Assembly: GCF_902706285.1 (NCBI RefSeq)
Contig: NZ_CACSKD010000001.1
Coordinates: 124,001 to 188,000 of the forward strand
DNA from: Rhizobium sp. 18055
GTDB taxonomy: Bacteria; Pseudomonadota; Alphaproteobacteria; Rhizobiales; Rhizobiaceae
Reading direction: 5' to 3'
DNA: 64,000 nucleotides
Shown here: positions 18,720 through 28,731 of the stretch, one piece after another
Layout: each line of letters starts with the position of its first letter
Numbering within the stretch: the first letter of the stretch is position 1
The notes under the pieces: model-generated
Seen by the model: the letters and a program-made list of their open reading frames with translations, nothing else
The model's database searches: none
What the model was told of the DNA's origin: nothing
Made by a program: the position numbers and the translations under genes

Positions 18720-18983
18720 CTAACCTGCAGATCGCTGTGCAATGGACACGTTCACCGGCGCTTCAGACGGATCACCAGGCGCGACATCGCGCATCAGCCG
18801 GCCCATTGCTTTCAATCGTTCAACCAATTCGCTGCCATCGACCGAGGCGCGCGTCAGTTCCAGCATCTGGTACTCGCGCGCCGCCTGCTGCCAATGCTCG
18901 TCACCGCGCCCCTCGGGTCTGCCTGTTGTTTCCCACAGCGCATAGGCGCGCTGATTGATCCAATCGTCTTTACTCAAAAACAT
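18720..18983 (-). CDS. DUF2934 domain protein
   Basis: A small protein of 87 aa beginning MFLSKDDWINQRAYALWE. The segment RAYALWETTGRPEGRGDEHW is the DUF2934 signature, common in alphaproteobacteria and of unknown function. The ATG at 18983 is chosen over an upstream one because GAGG precedes it at proper spacing and the domain then starts at the N-terminus. The tail after about residue 55 is not conserved-looking. Monocistronic. Confidence 0.8.
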   Translation of the reverse strand: MFLSKDDWINQRAYALWETTGRPEGRGDEHWQQAAREYQMLELTRASVDGSELVERLKAMGRLMRDVAPGDPSEAPVNVSIAQRSAG

Positions 18984-19125
18984 GAAAGACCTCGAACAAC
19001 GGATTGTGAAAATCGATGTGTCCAAGCTGACAAATGGAGTTTAGCAACTCGTTACTTCTCAGCGGTTTTCAGCGTCCGAAGCAGAATATATTGCAGCGCA
19101 CTTTGGTTCAGTCTCCCTTCCTGAT

Positions 19126-20205
19126 CTAGCGGGCGTCTTCCGGTAGCCAGGAATGATAGAGCGGATGGTCTGCCAGGATCGGCAGCGGTGTCGGAAGGCC
19201 GGTGCGCTGGGAGTGGTATGCCGCAGTGACAAGCTCCAGCGAATTGCGGGCATCGGCAAGCGTCACCGGTGGCTCGTCGCCGCGGATCAGCGCCTGATGG
19301 AACAGTTCGAACTGGCGGGTGTAGCCGTCTTCCTTGGTGACGTAGCCGGCCAGTGCCGCATCGACGCGCTTCTGGTGCTCTTCGTTGCCCGCCACAAACG
19401 TCCAGGGATCGCGGCCCATCGTATAGGGCTCGAGAATGCTCTCGACCGCCAGATCGCGGAAGCAGAAGCGCAGACGCGAAATCTCCTCGCGCGAACCGAG
19501 CGTCATCGAAAGGCTGGCGAGCGAGCCGTTGTTCATCCTCACCGACAGGGCCGCGGTGTCCTCAACTTCGATCGGATTGACCAGCGTCGCACCGAAGGAG
19601 AATATCTCGGCGCAGGCGCCGTGCACATAGTTGAGCATGTCATGGGCGTGGATCGCATGGCCGAGCAGCCCGCCGCCGAGTTCCGTCATCCATTTGCCGC
19701 GCCAGGGAACGGCGTAATAATCCGGCCCGCGCCACCAATGGGTCTCGATCGTCGTCAGGAACGGGCTGCCGGTCAGGCCGAGATCGATCAGCATCTTCAG
19801 CTTCTGAAGTCCGGAACCATAGCGATACTGGAAGATCGGCATCAGCTTCGGGCCCTCGGCACGGGCAACGATACGGCTCATCTCGTCCACCTCGGCGATA
19901 GAGCCGAACAGTGGCTTTTCGCAGATCACATGCTTGCCGGCTTCGATCGCCTTGCGGCAGAGGTCGAAATGGGAGCTGGGCGGGGTGCAGACATCGATGA
20001 TGTCGAGATCGGCGCGCAAGATCATCGTCTCGGCGTCCTGCGTATACTCGGAAATGCCGTATTCGTCGCAAAGCTTCCGCCCACGCTCCTCATCGAGCGA
20101 GCAGAGAACGGCAACCTCGAACAGCTCCTTGTTCCATCTGAAGCCGGAGAGGTGGCGTTCGGCGATGCCGGCACCAATAACGCCGACGCGGAATTTTCTG
20201 CTCAT
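19126..20205 (-). CDS. Gfo/Idh/MocA family oxidoreductase
   Basis: A 359-aa NAD(P)-dependent dehydrogenase of the Gfo/Idh/MocA family, which oxidises or epimerises sugars and inositols. The N-terminal Rossmann fold starts RVGVIGAGIAERHL. The conserved GKHVICEKPL holds the catalytic-site Lys (EKP), and the C-terminal alpha/beta domain includes GGGLLGHAIHAHDM with the His/Asp of the active-site loop. The ATG at 20203-20205 begins one base after the stop of the upstream Gfo/Idh/MocA gene, so they form one operon. The substrate cannot be read from sequence; the nearby sugar importer suggests a carbohydrate. Confidence 0.9.
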   Translation of the reverse strand: MSRKFRVGVIGAGIAERHLSGFRWNKELFEVAVLCSLDEERGRKLCDEYGISEYTQDAETMILRADLDIIDVCTPPSSHFDLCRKAIEAGKHVICEKPLFGSIAEVDEMSRIVARAEGPKLMPIFQYRYGSGLQKLKMLIDLGLTGSPFLTTIETHWWRGPDYYAVPWRGKWMTELGGGLLGHAIHAHDMLNYVHGACAEIFSFGATLVNPIEVEDTAALSVRMNNGSLASLSMTLGSREEISRLRFCFRDLAVESILEPYTMGRDPWTFVAGNEEHQKRVDAALAGYVTKEDGYTRQFELFHQALIRGDEPPVTLADARNSLELVTAAYHSQRTGLPTPLPILADHPLYHSWLPEDAR

Positions 20206-20206
20206 C

Positions 20207-21226
20207 TCAGCGCCCCTGCCCATTGCCCAGCCTGACGGCATTTGCCTGCGCTTCCAGCGACAGCCGGCAGACCTCATAGACATGGCCTTGGGTCATTGCC
20301 GTCTCCGTGCGGTCACGCACATCCGCCGCGAAGGCCTCGAAGTAATCGAGCTTTTCGTCGCTGCAATCGATGTGGGTCATCTCCTTGCCGTTGACGAGGA
20401 ACAGGTGATCCTTGCCGGGGCGGCCTTCGATGTCGATATATTTGCGCAGCTCGATATAGCCTTCTGTGCCGAGGATGGTCAGTCGACCGTCTCCCCATGT
20501 CGGCAGCGCTTCAGGCGTGAACCAATCGACGCGGATATAGCCGGAGCCCTTGTCGGAACGCAGCAGCACCTCGCCGAAATCCTCGAAGGCGGGCTTTTCG
20601 GGCATGCCGAAATTGCCGATCGAGCTGGCAGCGACCGTACCGCTGGTCGATCCGGTGTAGAACAGAAACTGGTCGACCTGATGCGAGGCGATATCGACGA
20701 TGATGCCGCCGAACTTTTTCGGATCGAAGAACCAATCGGGGCGCGTCGGCAGTTGCAGCCGGTGCGGCCCCATGCCGAGTGTCTGGATGACGGTGCCGAT
20801 CGCACCCGCCTGCACCAGCTTGCCAGCCTTGACGGCGGAGCGCACGCAATGGCGCTCGGAAAAGCAGATCGAGAAGATGCGTCCGGTCTCCGCTACCGCA
20901 GCCTTGACCGCCTCCAACTGGGCAGACGTCGTCAGACCGGGCTTATCGGTCATCACATCCTTGCCCGCTTTCATGGCGCGGATGGCAAGGTCTGCGCGGT
21001 CGCAGGGAATGGCGGCGATGCAGATCACATCGATCGACGGATCGGCCAGCAGTGTCTCGCGGTCAACCTGTGGCGTATCGGGATAGGTTTTCTCGAAATT
21101 CTCGCGAATGGCAGGCACTGACGTTTGCGGGCAATAGCCGACGAACTCTGCTCCTGCTGCCAGCAGTCCCTTCACATGATCGAAGGTGTGCCCGTGGTCG
21201 ATCCCGATGACGGCAAATTTCAGCAT
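20207..21226 (-). CDS. Gfo/Idh/MocA family oxidoreductase
   Basis: A 339-aa dehydrogenase of the same family as its downstream neighbour but clearly divergent. It begins LKFAVIGIDHGHTFDHVKGLL, with GIDHGH in place of the usual GxGxxG loop. It has DKPGLTT for the EKP-type motif and GGIIVDIASHQVDQFLF in the C-terminal domain. GAGGAGG lies just before the ATG. The preceding 140 bp are AT-rich and probably hold the promoter of the two-gene operon. The unusual nucleotide-binding loop occurs in a subset of this family, so cofactor use should not be assumed. Confidence 0.88.
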   Translation of the reverse strand: MLKFAVIGIDHGHTFDHVKGLLAAGAEFVGYCPQTSVPAIRENFEKTYPDTPQVDRETLLADPSIDVICIAAIPCDRADLAIRAMKAGKDVMTDKPGLTTSAQLEAVKAAVAETGRIFSICFSERHCVRSAVKAGKLVQAGAIGTVIQTLGMGPHRLQLPTRPDWFFDPKKFGGIIVDIASHQVDQFLFYTGSTSGTVAASSIGNFGMPEKPAFEDFGEVLLRSDKGSGYIRVDWFTPEALPTWGDGRLTILGTEGYIELRKYIDIEGRPGKDHLFLVNGKEMTHIDCSDEKLDYFEAFAADVRDRTETAMTQGHVYEVCRLSLEAQANAVRLGNGQGR

Positions 21227-21515
21227 AATGATTAGAACCTCCTCGCAAATTCCTCGCACCGCTGACGTGAGTCCTCGGCGACCTCCTAGGGAGAAAACAG
21301 ACAGCGAAAGGCCCTTTCTGTCAAGGCCGCCGCCGCCGATAGAACGGCCGGTTACAGGCTTATGCATCTGATTTAATTAGAGAATATTTTGTATCTAAAT
21401 AGTTATTTACATCCAGATATCACGAGGCCGCCAAGCCTGCCGTCTCCCGGTGTATTTTAGGTTGGCACGAGATATGCATTGCTCATGCCGGGGTTCCTTT
21501 TGGTCGGAGGGAAGA

Positions 21516-21821
21516 ATGATGGCTTTGATTACCGATATCGTCAGTGCCACCGGGCAGCTTGAAGCCGCCATACTGAACGCGACGGTCACGCCGCCGGATT
21601 TGTGGGGCGGCTCTAAATCGATGAAAACAAAAGCAAAACTGCTCCCGCATGTGCTGGTCCAGCAGTTTCCGGAGCTGTCGTTGATCGAGTGCGAGTTGCG
21701 CGGCGTGTTCGAAGCCTGCTCGCAAGCGATTGATCGAAAATCAATCAATCCCGTGGTTGCAAAAGCGGCAATCTCGCTCGCCCATGAGTATCAGATCGTC
21801 ATTGAGGGCCTGAAGCGCTAA
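21516..21821 (+). CDS. Hypothetical protein, rhizobial-type small helical protein
   Basis: A 101-aa protein starting MMALITDIVSATGQLEAAIL. GGAGG at 21506-21510 fits either the ATG at 21516 or the next at 21519. Predicted mostly helical, with no signal peptide or membrane segment; conserved-looking stretches include TPPDLWGGSKSMKTKAKLLPH and SLAHEYQIVIEGLKR. No family is recognised. It is divergent from the Gfo/Idh/MocA pair and convergent with the DUF2147 gene. Confidence 0.65.
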   Translation: MMALITDIVSATGQLEAAILNATVTPPDLWGGSKSMKTKAKLLPHVLVQQFPELSLIECELRGVFEACSQAIDRKSINPVVAKAAISLAHEYQIVIEGLKR

Positions 21822-21883
21822 AGCCCTCGGCATTGTGCGGCTTTCGAATTGTGGAGCGTCTTGCCGACGCTTCCTGCTGTGGT

Positions 21884-22237
21884 TTACAGTCGCGTCCAGA
21901 TCAGCGAGCGGCAGATCACCTTCATCGTGCAGCCGCGCATCTTGACGGTATCGCCGGACACGGTCAGCGCGCCGTCGAAGGTTTTCTTGCTGTCGGGTTC
22001 GATGATGGTCCCGGTGAAACTACCATTTCCGCCTGTGAAAGAACCGATCTTCTGGCCGGCATGGTCGCCGGTTTTCATGGTGATGCAGTAGCCGTCCGCA
22101 CATTCCTGAATGGTCGCCGTCGTTCCGATCTGGGTTTTCCAGACGCCCACCACCGGCTCCTGCGCCAGCGCCATGGGGGTCAAAACCAGTTGAGTCACGA
22201 GCGCCACGGGCGCCGCGATGGACAATAGCCGCTTCAT
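21884..22237 (-). CDS. DUF2147 secreted protein
   Basis: A 117-aa periplasmic protein with a signal peptide (about 1-25, MALAQ at the cleavage site). The mature part is a single DUF2147 domain: VGVWKTQ at the start, GSFTGTIIEPDSKKTFDG, then GDTVKMRGC and the final CRSLIWTRL. The fold is lipocalin-like and the function unknown. The ATG at 22237 is chosen because it begins the signal peptide. Monocistronic. Confidence 0.85.
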   Translation of the reverse strand: MKRLLSIAAPVALVTQLVLTPMALAQEPVVGVWKTQIGTTATIQECADGYCITMKTGDHAGQKIGSFTGGNGSFTGTIIEPDSKKTFDGALTVSGDTVKMRGCTMKVICRSLIWTRL

Positions 22238-22391
22238 TTGGGGTTTCTCCCGTCTAATCCATGCCTGAGCGCCAGGCCGCCGCCGCGGCACCCAACGCTT
22301 AATGATACGCTCTCGCCGAGCGCGGCTCCAGAACACTCTGCCTGCAACATCGAGCACGGATATAGTGCGGGAAACGCTTGAACACAACGCA

Positions 22392-22424
22392 ATGCGGGGA
22401 TCAGGCTGAGCCGAATCCCCGCAT
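22392..22424 (-). terminator. Terminator hairpin at the end of the sugar importer operon
   Basis: ATGCGGGGAT and ATCCCCGCAT (10 bp, perfect) around a 13-base loop, about 30 bp past the stop of the Gfo-aldo/keto reductase fusion gene on the minus strand. The following minus-strand bases are only moderately T-rich (TTGCGTTGTGTT). Confidence 0.55.
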
Positions 22425-22452
22425 CGGTCACGTCATCGTGAAGGCTGAGGCC

Positions 22453-24456
22453 TCAGGCCTCCAGCCACTTCACCTGCTCCGGTGTCAGCTTGATATCCAG
22501 AGCCGACAGGCTGTCCTCAAGCTCGGCAATCGTCCGCGGGCCGATCAGCGGAATGACCGGGAACGGCTGGGCGATCACATAGGCGAGCGCGATGTGGATC
22601 GGGCTGCGGCCGAGTTGTTTTGCAAGCTCGATGGCCCGATCGCGCCGGTCGAAGTTGCGGTCGGAGTACCAGCAACGGACGATTTCCTCGTCGTCATGCT
22701 TGTCGCGTCCGGCGCGGTCGGTAAAGAAGCCGCGGCCCTGGCTGGACCAGGCGAAGTTCGGCACCTGGCGTTCGTTCAGCCACGTCTTCCACTCGTCATT
22801 GGAAGACGTCACGCACCCGGCCCAGATCGGATCGAGCATTTCGGCCAGAGAGAAGTTGTTGGAAAGCGCTGCCGGCGCCGCCTTGCCGTTCTTCTTGGCG
22901 TAGGCTGCCGCCTCGTCCATACGCTCGCGCGTCCAGTTCGAGCCACCGAAGATGCCGCGAATGCGGCCACGCTTGACCTCGGCATCCATCGCATCGACGA
23001 ATTCGCCAACCGGGATGTCGGTGTTGTCGCGGTGCATGAAGTAGATATCGACATAGTCGGTCTTCAGACGGTTGAGAGACTGGTCGAGCTGCTTGGCGAT
23101 GATGTCGGGGTAGCAAAGCGGCGAGTGGGCGCCCTTGCCGATCAGCACGATCTCTTCGCGCGGCACGTTGCGGCTGGTGTGCCAGTCACCGAAGATGCTT
23201 TCGGTCTTGCCGCCACCATAGACGAAGCCGGTATCGAAGACATTGCCGCCGGCCTCGTAGAAGGCGTCCAGTGTCAGCGATGCGGAGGCGAAGTTCGGGA
23301 AGAACTCGAAGCCGAGAGTGACCACCGATGCCGGCTTGGAAATCCCCGGGATCTGGCGCTTCGGAATGCTGTCGCCAAGCGTGACCGTCCCGCCGGCCAG
23401 ATTGGTGGTGCGCTTGTCGGCCTTCTCGACGCTGTATTCGAGACCGATGGACGCGCGCCACTGGTCGAGCACCCGCAGATTGCCGATCGAATCGGCCCAG
23501 CCCATGCCCGGCGACGCGAATTCCTTGCTGCCGGCGCGGATGGCATCGCCTGCCGCGTCGACCTCGAAGGAATAGAGCCAGCGGTCCTCCTTGATCTCGA
23601 TGGTCTGCTGCTCGTTGCCCTTGAACAGTTCGATCTTGCCGACACCGCCCTTGTGGCCGGAGGCGAACCAGAAGTCCTTGACCTCGATGCGCCCTTCGGA
23701 ACCGATGATGCGGAGCGTGTTGTCCTGGTTCGCCATGATCGAGCACGACACTTCGGCAACAATGCCGTTCGGGAACTTGAGCACGGCAGACGCCCACTCG
23801 TCGACGCCGGACTGGCCGAGATGAGCAACGCCCGCAACCTTCTCCGGCTCCAGGAATGGCTTGCCCTCGGCAGCACCGGCGATCAGCCGCGCCATCGACA
23901 CGGGATAGCCGCCGACATCGAGAATGCCGCCGCCGGCCGTCTCGTTGGCGAACAGGCGATGCTCGGGCTTGAACGAGCCCATGTTGAAGCCGAAGCTGGA
24001 GCGGATGATGCGCACGGTGCCGATAGCGCCCGAGGTCACCAGCTCGACGAGCTTCGCCGTCTGCGGATGGGCGCGATACATGAAGCCTTCGCCGGCAAAC
24101 ACACCGGCCTTTTTGGCTTCGTTGTAGATCGCATCGGCATCATAGGCCGTCAGCGCAATCGGCTTTTCGACCAGTACATGCTTGCCTGCACGGATCGCCT
24201 TGATGGCCCATTCGGCGTGGCCGGTATGTGGCACGGCGATATAGACGGCATCGATTTCACTGTCCTGCAGCAGCGCCTCGTAGCCCTTGACGACGCGGGC
24301 GCCCGGAAAATTCTCGGCAAGGCCGGGCTTGTCAGGATTGCGGGTGGCGATGGCGGCGAGCTTGCCGGTGCGCGAGTGCGCAATGCCATCAGCAAAAGTG
24401 CGTGCGATGGTGCCCGGGCCGATAATGCCCCAGCGGATCGGTTGGTCTGAACTCAT
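22453..24456 (-). CDS. Gfo/Idh/MocA dehydrogenase - aldo/keto reductase fusion
   Basis: A single 667-aa frame joining two oxidoreductases. Residues 1-345 are Gfo/Idh/MocA: Rossmann loop IIGPGTIARTFADG, EKP at 97-99 and GGGILDVGGYPVSMAR in the C-terminal domain. Residues about 370-660 are an aldo/keto reductase with the catalytic tetrad kept: D408 and Y413 in FDTGFVYGGG, K441 and H475 (FMHRDN). The linker around 345-370 is short. GAGGA precedes the ATG. It is the last gene of the importer operon, 44 bp after the ATPase gene. Two NAD(P)-dependent steps on one chain suggest a redox pair, for example oxidation and then reduction of a sugar at different carbons; this is inference. Confidence 0.92.
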   Translation of the reverse strand: MSSDQPIRWGIIGPGTIARTFADGIAHSRTGKLAAIATRNPDKPGLAENFPGARVVKGYEALLQDSEIDAVYIAVPHTGHAEWAIKAIRAGKHVLVEKPIALTAYDADAIYNEAKKAGVFAGEGFMYRAHPQTAKLVELVTSGAIGTVRIIRSSFGFNMGSFKPEHRLFANETAGGGILDVGGYPVSMARLIAGAAEGKPFLEPEKVAGVAHLGQSGVDEWASAVLKFPNGIVAEVSCSIMANQDNTLRIIGSEGRIEVKDFWFASGHKGGVGKIELFKGNEQQTIEIKEDRWLYSFEVDAAGDAIRAGSKEFASPGMGWADSIGNLRVLDQWRASIGLEYSVEKADKRTTNLAGGTVTLGDSIPKRQIPGISKPASVVTLGFEFFPNFASASLTLDAFYEAGGNVFDTGFVYGGGKTESIFGDWHTSRNVPREEIVLIGKGAHSPLCYPDIIAKQLDQSLNRLKTDYVDIYFMHRDNTDIPVGEFVDAMDAEVKRGRIRGIFGGSNWTRERMDEAAAYAKKNGKAAPAALSNNFSLAEMLDPIWAGCVTSSNDEWKTWLNERQVPNFAWSSQGRGFFTDRAGRDKHDDEEIVRCWYSDRNFDRRDRAIELAKQLGRSPIHIALAYVIAQPFPVIPLIGPRTIAELEDSLSALDIKLTPEQVKWLEA

Positions 24457-24500
24457 GGAAACGTCCTCTTTCTTGCATCAGTCTTGGGATGGGTAGGCGA

Positions 24501-25586
<1,086 letters not shown>

Positions 25587-25600
25587 CAGGCGTTCCCCGA

Positions 25601-26437
25601 CTATTTGACTGCGCCGGCAGAAATGCCAGCGATGAAGTGACGTTGCAGGAACACGAAGACGATCAGGATCGGCGCCGTCAGCAGCATGGCGCCGGCCATG
25701 ATGCCGCCCCAGGAGACCTTGGTGAGGCCGATCAGCGATCCGAGCGCCACCGGTGCCGTCATCATTCCGGGCTTGGAGTTGATGAGCAGCGGCCAGAGGT
25801 AGTTGTTCCACGACGCGAGGAACAGGATGATGGCAAGTGCTGCCATCGTCGGCCGGGCAAGCGGCAAGGCGATCCGCAGGAAGATCTGCCGCTCCTTCAC
25901 CCCTTCGACACGGGCCGCATCGAACAGTTCGCCGGGCATCATCGTGAAGGCCTGGCGCATGAAGAGCACGCCAAGCGAGTTGAACAGCGGCGGCACGATC
26001 AGCGCCACCCAGGTGTTCGCCAGCTTGAACTCGCGCGCCACCATGATGAACTGCGGGATGACGACGACAGCGAACGGCAGGGTGATGGTGCCGAGGATGA
26101 TGGCGATCACCACGGAGCGCCCGACAAAGCGGTAGCGTGCCAGCGCCCAGCCGGCCATCGAGGTCAGCAGCACCGACAGGAAGGTGTAGACCGACGCCAC
26201 CACGACCGAGATGAACATGGCGCGGACAAAATCGGTATCGGCCTGTAGGTTCTTGAAGTTCTCGATGAAATTGGTCGAGGGCCACAGCACGATCTCCGGA
26301 CTGAAGATGCCGTAGTCGGGCATGGTCGAGAAGACCATCATCATCCAGATCGGAAACAGCCAGATGATCGCCAGTGGCGTCAGCACGGCGTGAAGCGCGA
26401 TGACCTTGAGCCGGTTCGATTGAGACTTGGACTTCAT
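25601..26437 (-). CDS. Sugar ABC transporter permease (MalG type)
   Basis: A 278-aa inner-membrane permease with about six transmembrane helices. The EAA coupling motif lies near residue 180-200 (ELFDAARVEGVKERQIFLRIALPL). It ends with a short GISAGAVK tail usual for the family. The ATG at 26437 is preceded by GGGAGG. The gene overlaps the end of the upstream permease by four bases (26434-26437), and a 14-bp gap separates it from the ATPase gene. Confidence 0.94.
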   Translation of the reverse strand: MKSKSQSNRLKVIALHAVLTPLAIIWLFPIWMMMVFSTMPDYGIFSPEIVLWPSTNFIENFKNLQADTDFVRAMFISVVVASVYTFLSVLLTSMAGWALARYRFVGRSVVIAIILGTITLPFAVVVIPQFIMVAREFKLANTWVALIVPPLFNSLGVLFMRQAFTMMPGELFDAARVEGVKERQIFLRIALPLARPTMAALAIILFLASWNNYLWPLLINSKPGMMTAPVALGSLIGLTKVSWGGIMAGAMLLTAPILIVFVFLQRHFIAGISAGAVK

Positions 26438-27294
26438 TTCTGCTCCCTCCCGACCCACAGATTGAGAAGCGAGATGCTGATCGCCAGAATGGCCATGGTG
26501 TAGGCGATGGCCGAGGCATAGCCGAAGTTCAGCGACAGGAAGCCCTGACGGTAGAGCAACAGGCCAAGCGTTTCCGTGCCGCCGCCGGGGCCGCCGCGAT
26601 TGGTGATCAGGAACGGTTCGGCAAACAACTGCATCGTGCCGATGACAGACAGGATCACGCAGAACAGAATGATCGGCTTCAGCAGCGGCAGGGTGATGTG
26701 AATGAACTGCTTGGTCTTCGACACCTTGTCGAGCGTCGCCGCCTCATAGACATCGTCGGGGATCGACTGCAGGCCGGCGAGCAGGATGATGGCGTTGTAA
26801 CCCGCCCAGCGCCAGGTGACGGCGATGATGACAAGCGCCATCGCGGCATTGGCATTGTCGAACCACGAGACGGCTGGCAGGCCGACCGCGGTGATCAGCT
26901 TGTTGATGATGCCGAAATCGATGCTGAACATCAGCCGGAAGACCGCGGCATAGGCCACCTCGCCGACGACGACGGGGGCGAAGAAGGCAAAGCGATAGAG
27001 CGGCCGCGCCTTCAGCAAAGGCGAATTCAAAAGCACGGCCATCATGGTGGCAATGGCGATCATCACTGGCACCTGGATGACCAGAATGATCAGCGTGTTG
27101 TAGAGCGCGTTGTAGAAGGCTGGATCACCGACCAGGCGGCCCCAGTTGACGGAAGCGCTGAATTTCCATGGGTTTACGCGCGTGTTCTGAAACGAGATCA
27201 GAAACGAGCTGATGATCGGCCATAGCCAGAACGTGGCGAATACGAGCAGATAGGGCGCAAGAAAAGCATATGCGCTCCGGTTGCGGATCGGCAT
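26434..27294 (-). CDS. Sugar ABC transporter permease (MalF/UgpA type)
   Basis: A 286-aa permease with six predicted membrane helices and the EAA loop DVYEAATLDKVSKTKQFIHITLPLL. It begins MPIRNRSAYAFLAPYLL and is preceded by GAGGAG. It is the first membrane component after the binding-protein gene, from which it is separated by a 76-bp gap with two hairpins. Confidence 0.94.
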   Translation of the reverse strand: MPIRNRSAYAFLAPYLLVFATFWLWPIISSFLISFQNTRVNPWKFSASVNWGRLVGDPAFYNALYNTLIILVIQVPVMIAIATMMAVLLNSPLLKARPLYRFAFFAPVVVGEVAYAAVFRLMFSIDFGIINKLITAVGLPAVSWFDNANAAMALVIIAVTWRWAGYNAIILLAGLQSIPDDVYEAATLDKVSKTKQFIHITLPLLKPIILFCVILSVIGTMQLFAEPFLITNRGGPGGGTETLGLLLYRQGFLSLNFGYASAIAYTMAILAISISLLNLWVGREQK

Positions 27295-27337
27295 TTCATT
27301 CTCCTCAAATACGAAGCGAGCATCCCGAGGGATGGAA

Positions 27338-27362
27338 GCCGGGCGCGTTATCGGCGCCCGGC
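27338..27362 (-). other. Perfect hairpin between binding-protein and permease genes
   Basis: GCCGGGCGC / GCGCCCGGC, 9-bp stem with a 7-base loop, located in the minus-strand transcript between the binding-protein stop and the permease ribosome site. A smaller CATCCC/GGGATG hairpin follows at 27321-27334. There is no T-run, so it more likely blocks 3' exonucleases or partly terminates than acts as a full terminator. Confidence 0.7.
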
Positions 27363-27370
27363 GTCGTTAC

Positions 27371-28645
27371 TCATTCCGCAATGGGAAGACCGGTGGCGGT
27401 CTCGATCTGCTTGGCAGCGTCGTCGAGCGCCGTCTTCGCGTCGGGGTAGCCGCCGGCAAAGTACTTGGTCTGCGCTGCCTTGTAGATGGCATCCGCATCT
27501 GTCTGGAACTGCGTACCACGGCTCGGCACGATCTTCGGCAGGGTCGAGAGAATATCGGCCCAGACCTTCTGGTCGCCCCAATAGGGCTGCGCCTGGTTGA
27601 CGAACGGATCCTGCACGGCCGACAGCAGCGACGGCACGAGACCGAAGGACTTCAGCATCGTGACCTGGCCTTCATTGGTGCCAAGCGCGTAGTCGATGTA
27701 GGTCCAGGCGGCTTCCTTGTTGGCCGAGTTGGCAGCAATTGCCAGCGACGAGCCGCCGAGGTTTGCCGCATGCGGGCCGTCAGGCGTCAGGCTCGGCATC
27801 ATGTAGACGCCCCACTTGCCGGAGAGATCGGGCGAGCCGGAACGGACGGTGCCTTCATACCAGCCGCCATACATTTGGCTTGCAGCCTTGCCGGCGGTGT
27901 TGGCCTGGATCTTTTCATCCCAGATCGCAGCCGTCAGCGTGCCGGCATCCTTCATTTCCTTGACTTTTTCGAGCGTGGCAACGCAGGCAGGCTTGTTGAT
28001 GGTGATCGTCTGTCCGTCGGCTGCAAAGTAGCCGCAGCCCTGCTCGTTGGAGATCATCCGGAACCATTCGCTGTCGCCGTTGAAGTCCGCCTGCGCCATG
28101 ACGACGCCAGGATTGGCTGCGGCGATTTTCTTGCCGGCGGCGATGAAATCGTCCCAGCTCTTGATCGCCAAGGGATCGACGCCGGCCTTTTCATAGAGAT
28201 CGCGGCGATAGAACACGGCAACTGGACCGGAATCCCAGGGCATGGCATAGGCGACGTCACCGACTTCAAGCTCGGTGCGCTTGAATTCCGGGAATTTCGC
28301 CTGGATTTCAGCGGTATAGCCGAGGTCCTTCAGGTTGGCGAAGCAATCCGGGAAGCGGTTCCAGAAAATCTCGGCTTCGAAATTCTCAACCGTGACAATA
28401 TCTGGCAGCCCCTCTCCACCGGCAGCGCACGCGGCCAGCATCTTGTCGAATACCTGTTGATTTCCAAGGTCTTCCACCGTGACCTTGATATCGGGATGTA
28501 GCTTGTTGAAACCTTCGAGCGTGGATTTCAGTGCCGATGCGGCAACGTTCCAGCTCCAGATGGTGAGATTGGCAGACTGTGCGAATGCAGAGCCAGATGC
28601 AAGCAGCGCGACCGCAGCGGTCGCACCGATAAGTTTGAAGCGCAT
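27371..28645 (-). CDS. Sugar ABC transporter substrate-binding protein
   Basis: A 424-aa periplasmic binding protein of the class 1 carbohydrate family. Signal peptide about 1-22 (ending AFAQ). The mature protein starts LTIWSWNVAASALKSTLEGF. The segments YAMPWDSGPVAVFYRRDLYEKAG and WDDFIAAGKK are typical. Trp/Tyr-rich positions (MYGGWYEG) suggest a sugar stacking site. GGGAGG precedes the ATG. It is the first gene of the operon with two permeases, ATPase and the Gfo-AKR fusion. The exact sugar is not identifiable; the enzymes suggest a cyclic polyol or aldose. Confidence 0.93.
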   Translation of the reverse strand: MRFKLIGATAAVALLASGSAFAQSANLTIWSWNVAASALKSTLEGFNKLHPDIKVTVEDLGNQQVFDKMLAACAAGGEGLPDIVTVENFEAEIFWNRFPDCFANLKDLGYTAEIQAKFPEFKRTELEVGDVAYAMPWDSGPVAVFYRRDLYEKAGVDPLAIKSWDDFIAAGKKIAAANPGVVMAQADFNGDSEWFRMISNEQGCGYFAADGQTITINKPACVATLEKVKEMKDAGTLTAAIWDEKIQANTAGKAASQMYGGWYEGTVRSGSPDLSGKWGVYMMPSLTPDGPHAANLGGSSLAIAANSANKEAAWTYIDYALGTNEGQVTMLKSFGLVPSLLSAVQDPFVNQAQPYWGDQKVWADILSTLPKIVPSRGTQFQTDADAIYKAAQTKYFAGGYPDAKTALDDAAKQIETATGLPIAE

Positions 28646-28731
28646 TGAAAATCCTCCCTTTTCAATTGCCGTCCCTAATCGAACATGGCTACACTAGCCG
28701 TCAGGGAGCCGCTGTCTCCTAAAAAGGGAAT

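Noticed and set aside
22378..24450. 690-aa open frame antisense to the Gfo-AKR fusion
   Set aside because: Composition is that of a shadow frame (His/Asp/Arg-rich, no motifs); the minus-strand protein has all family motifs.
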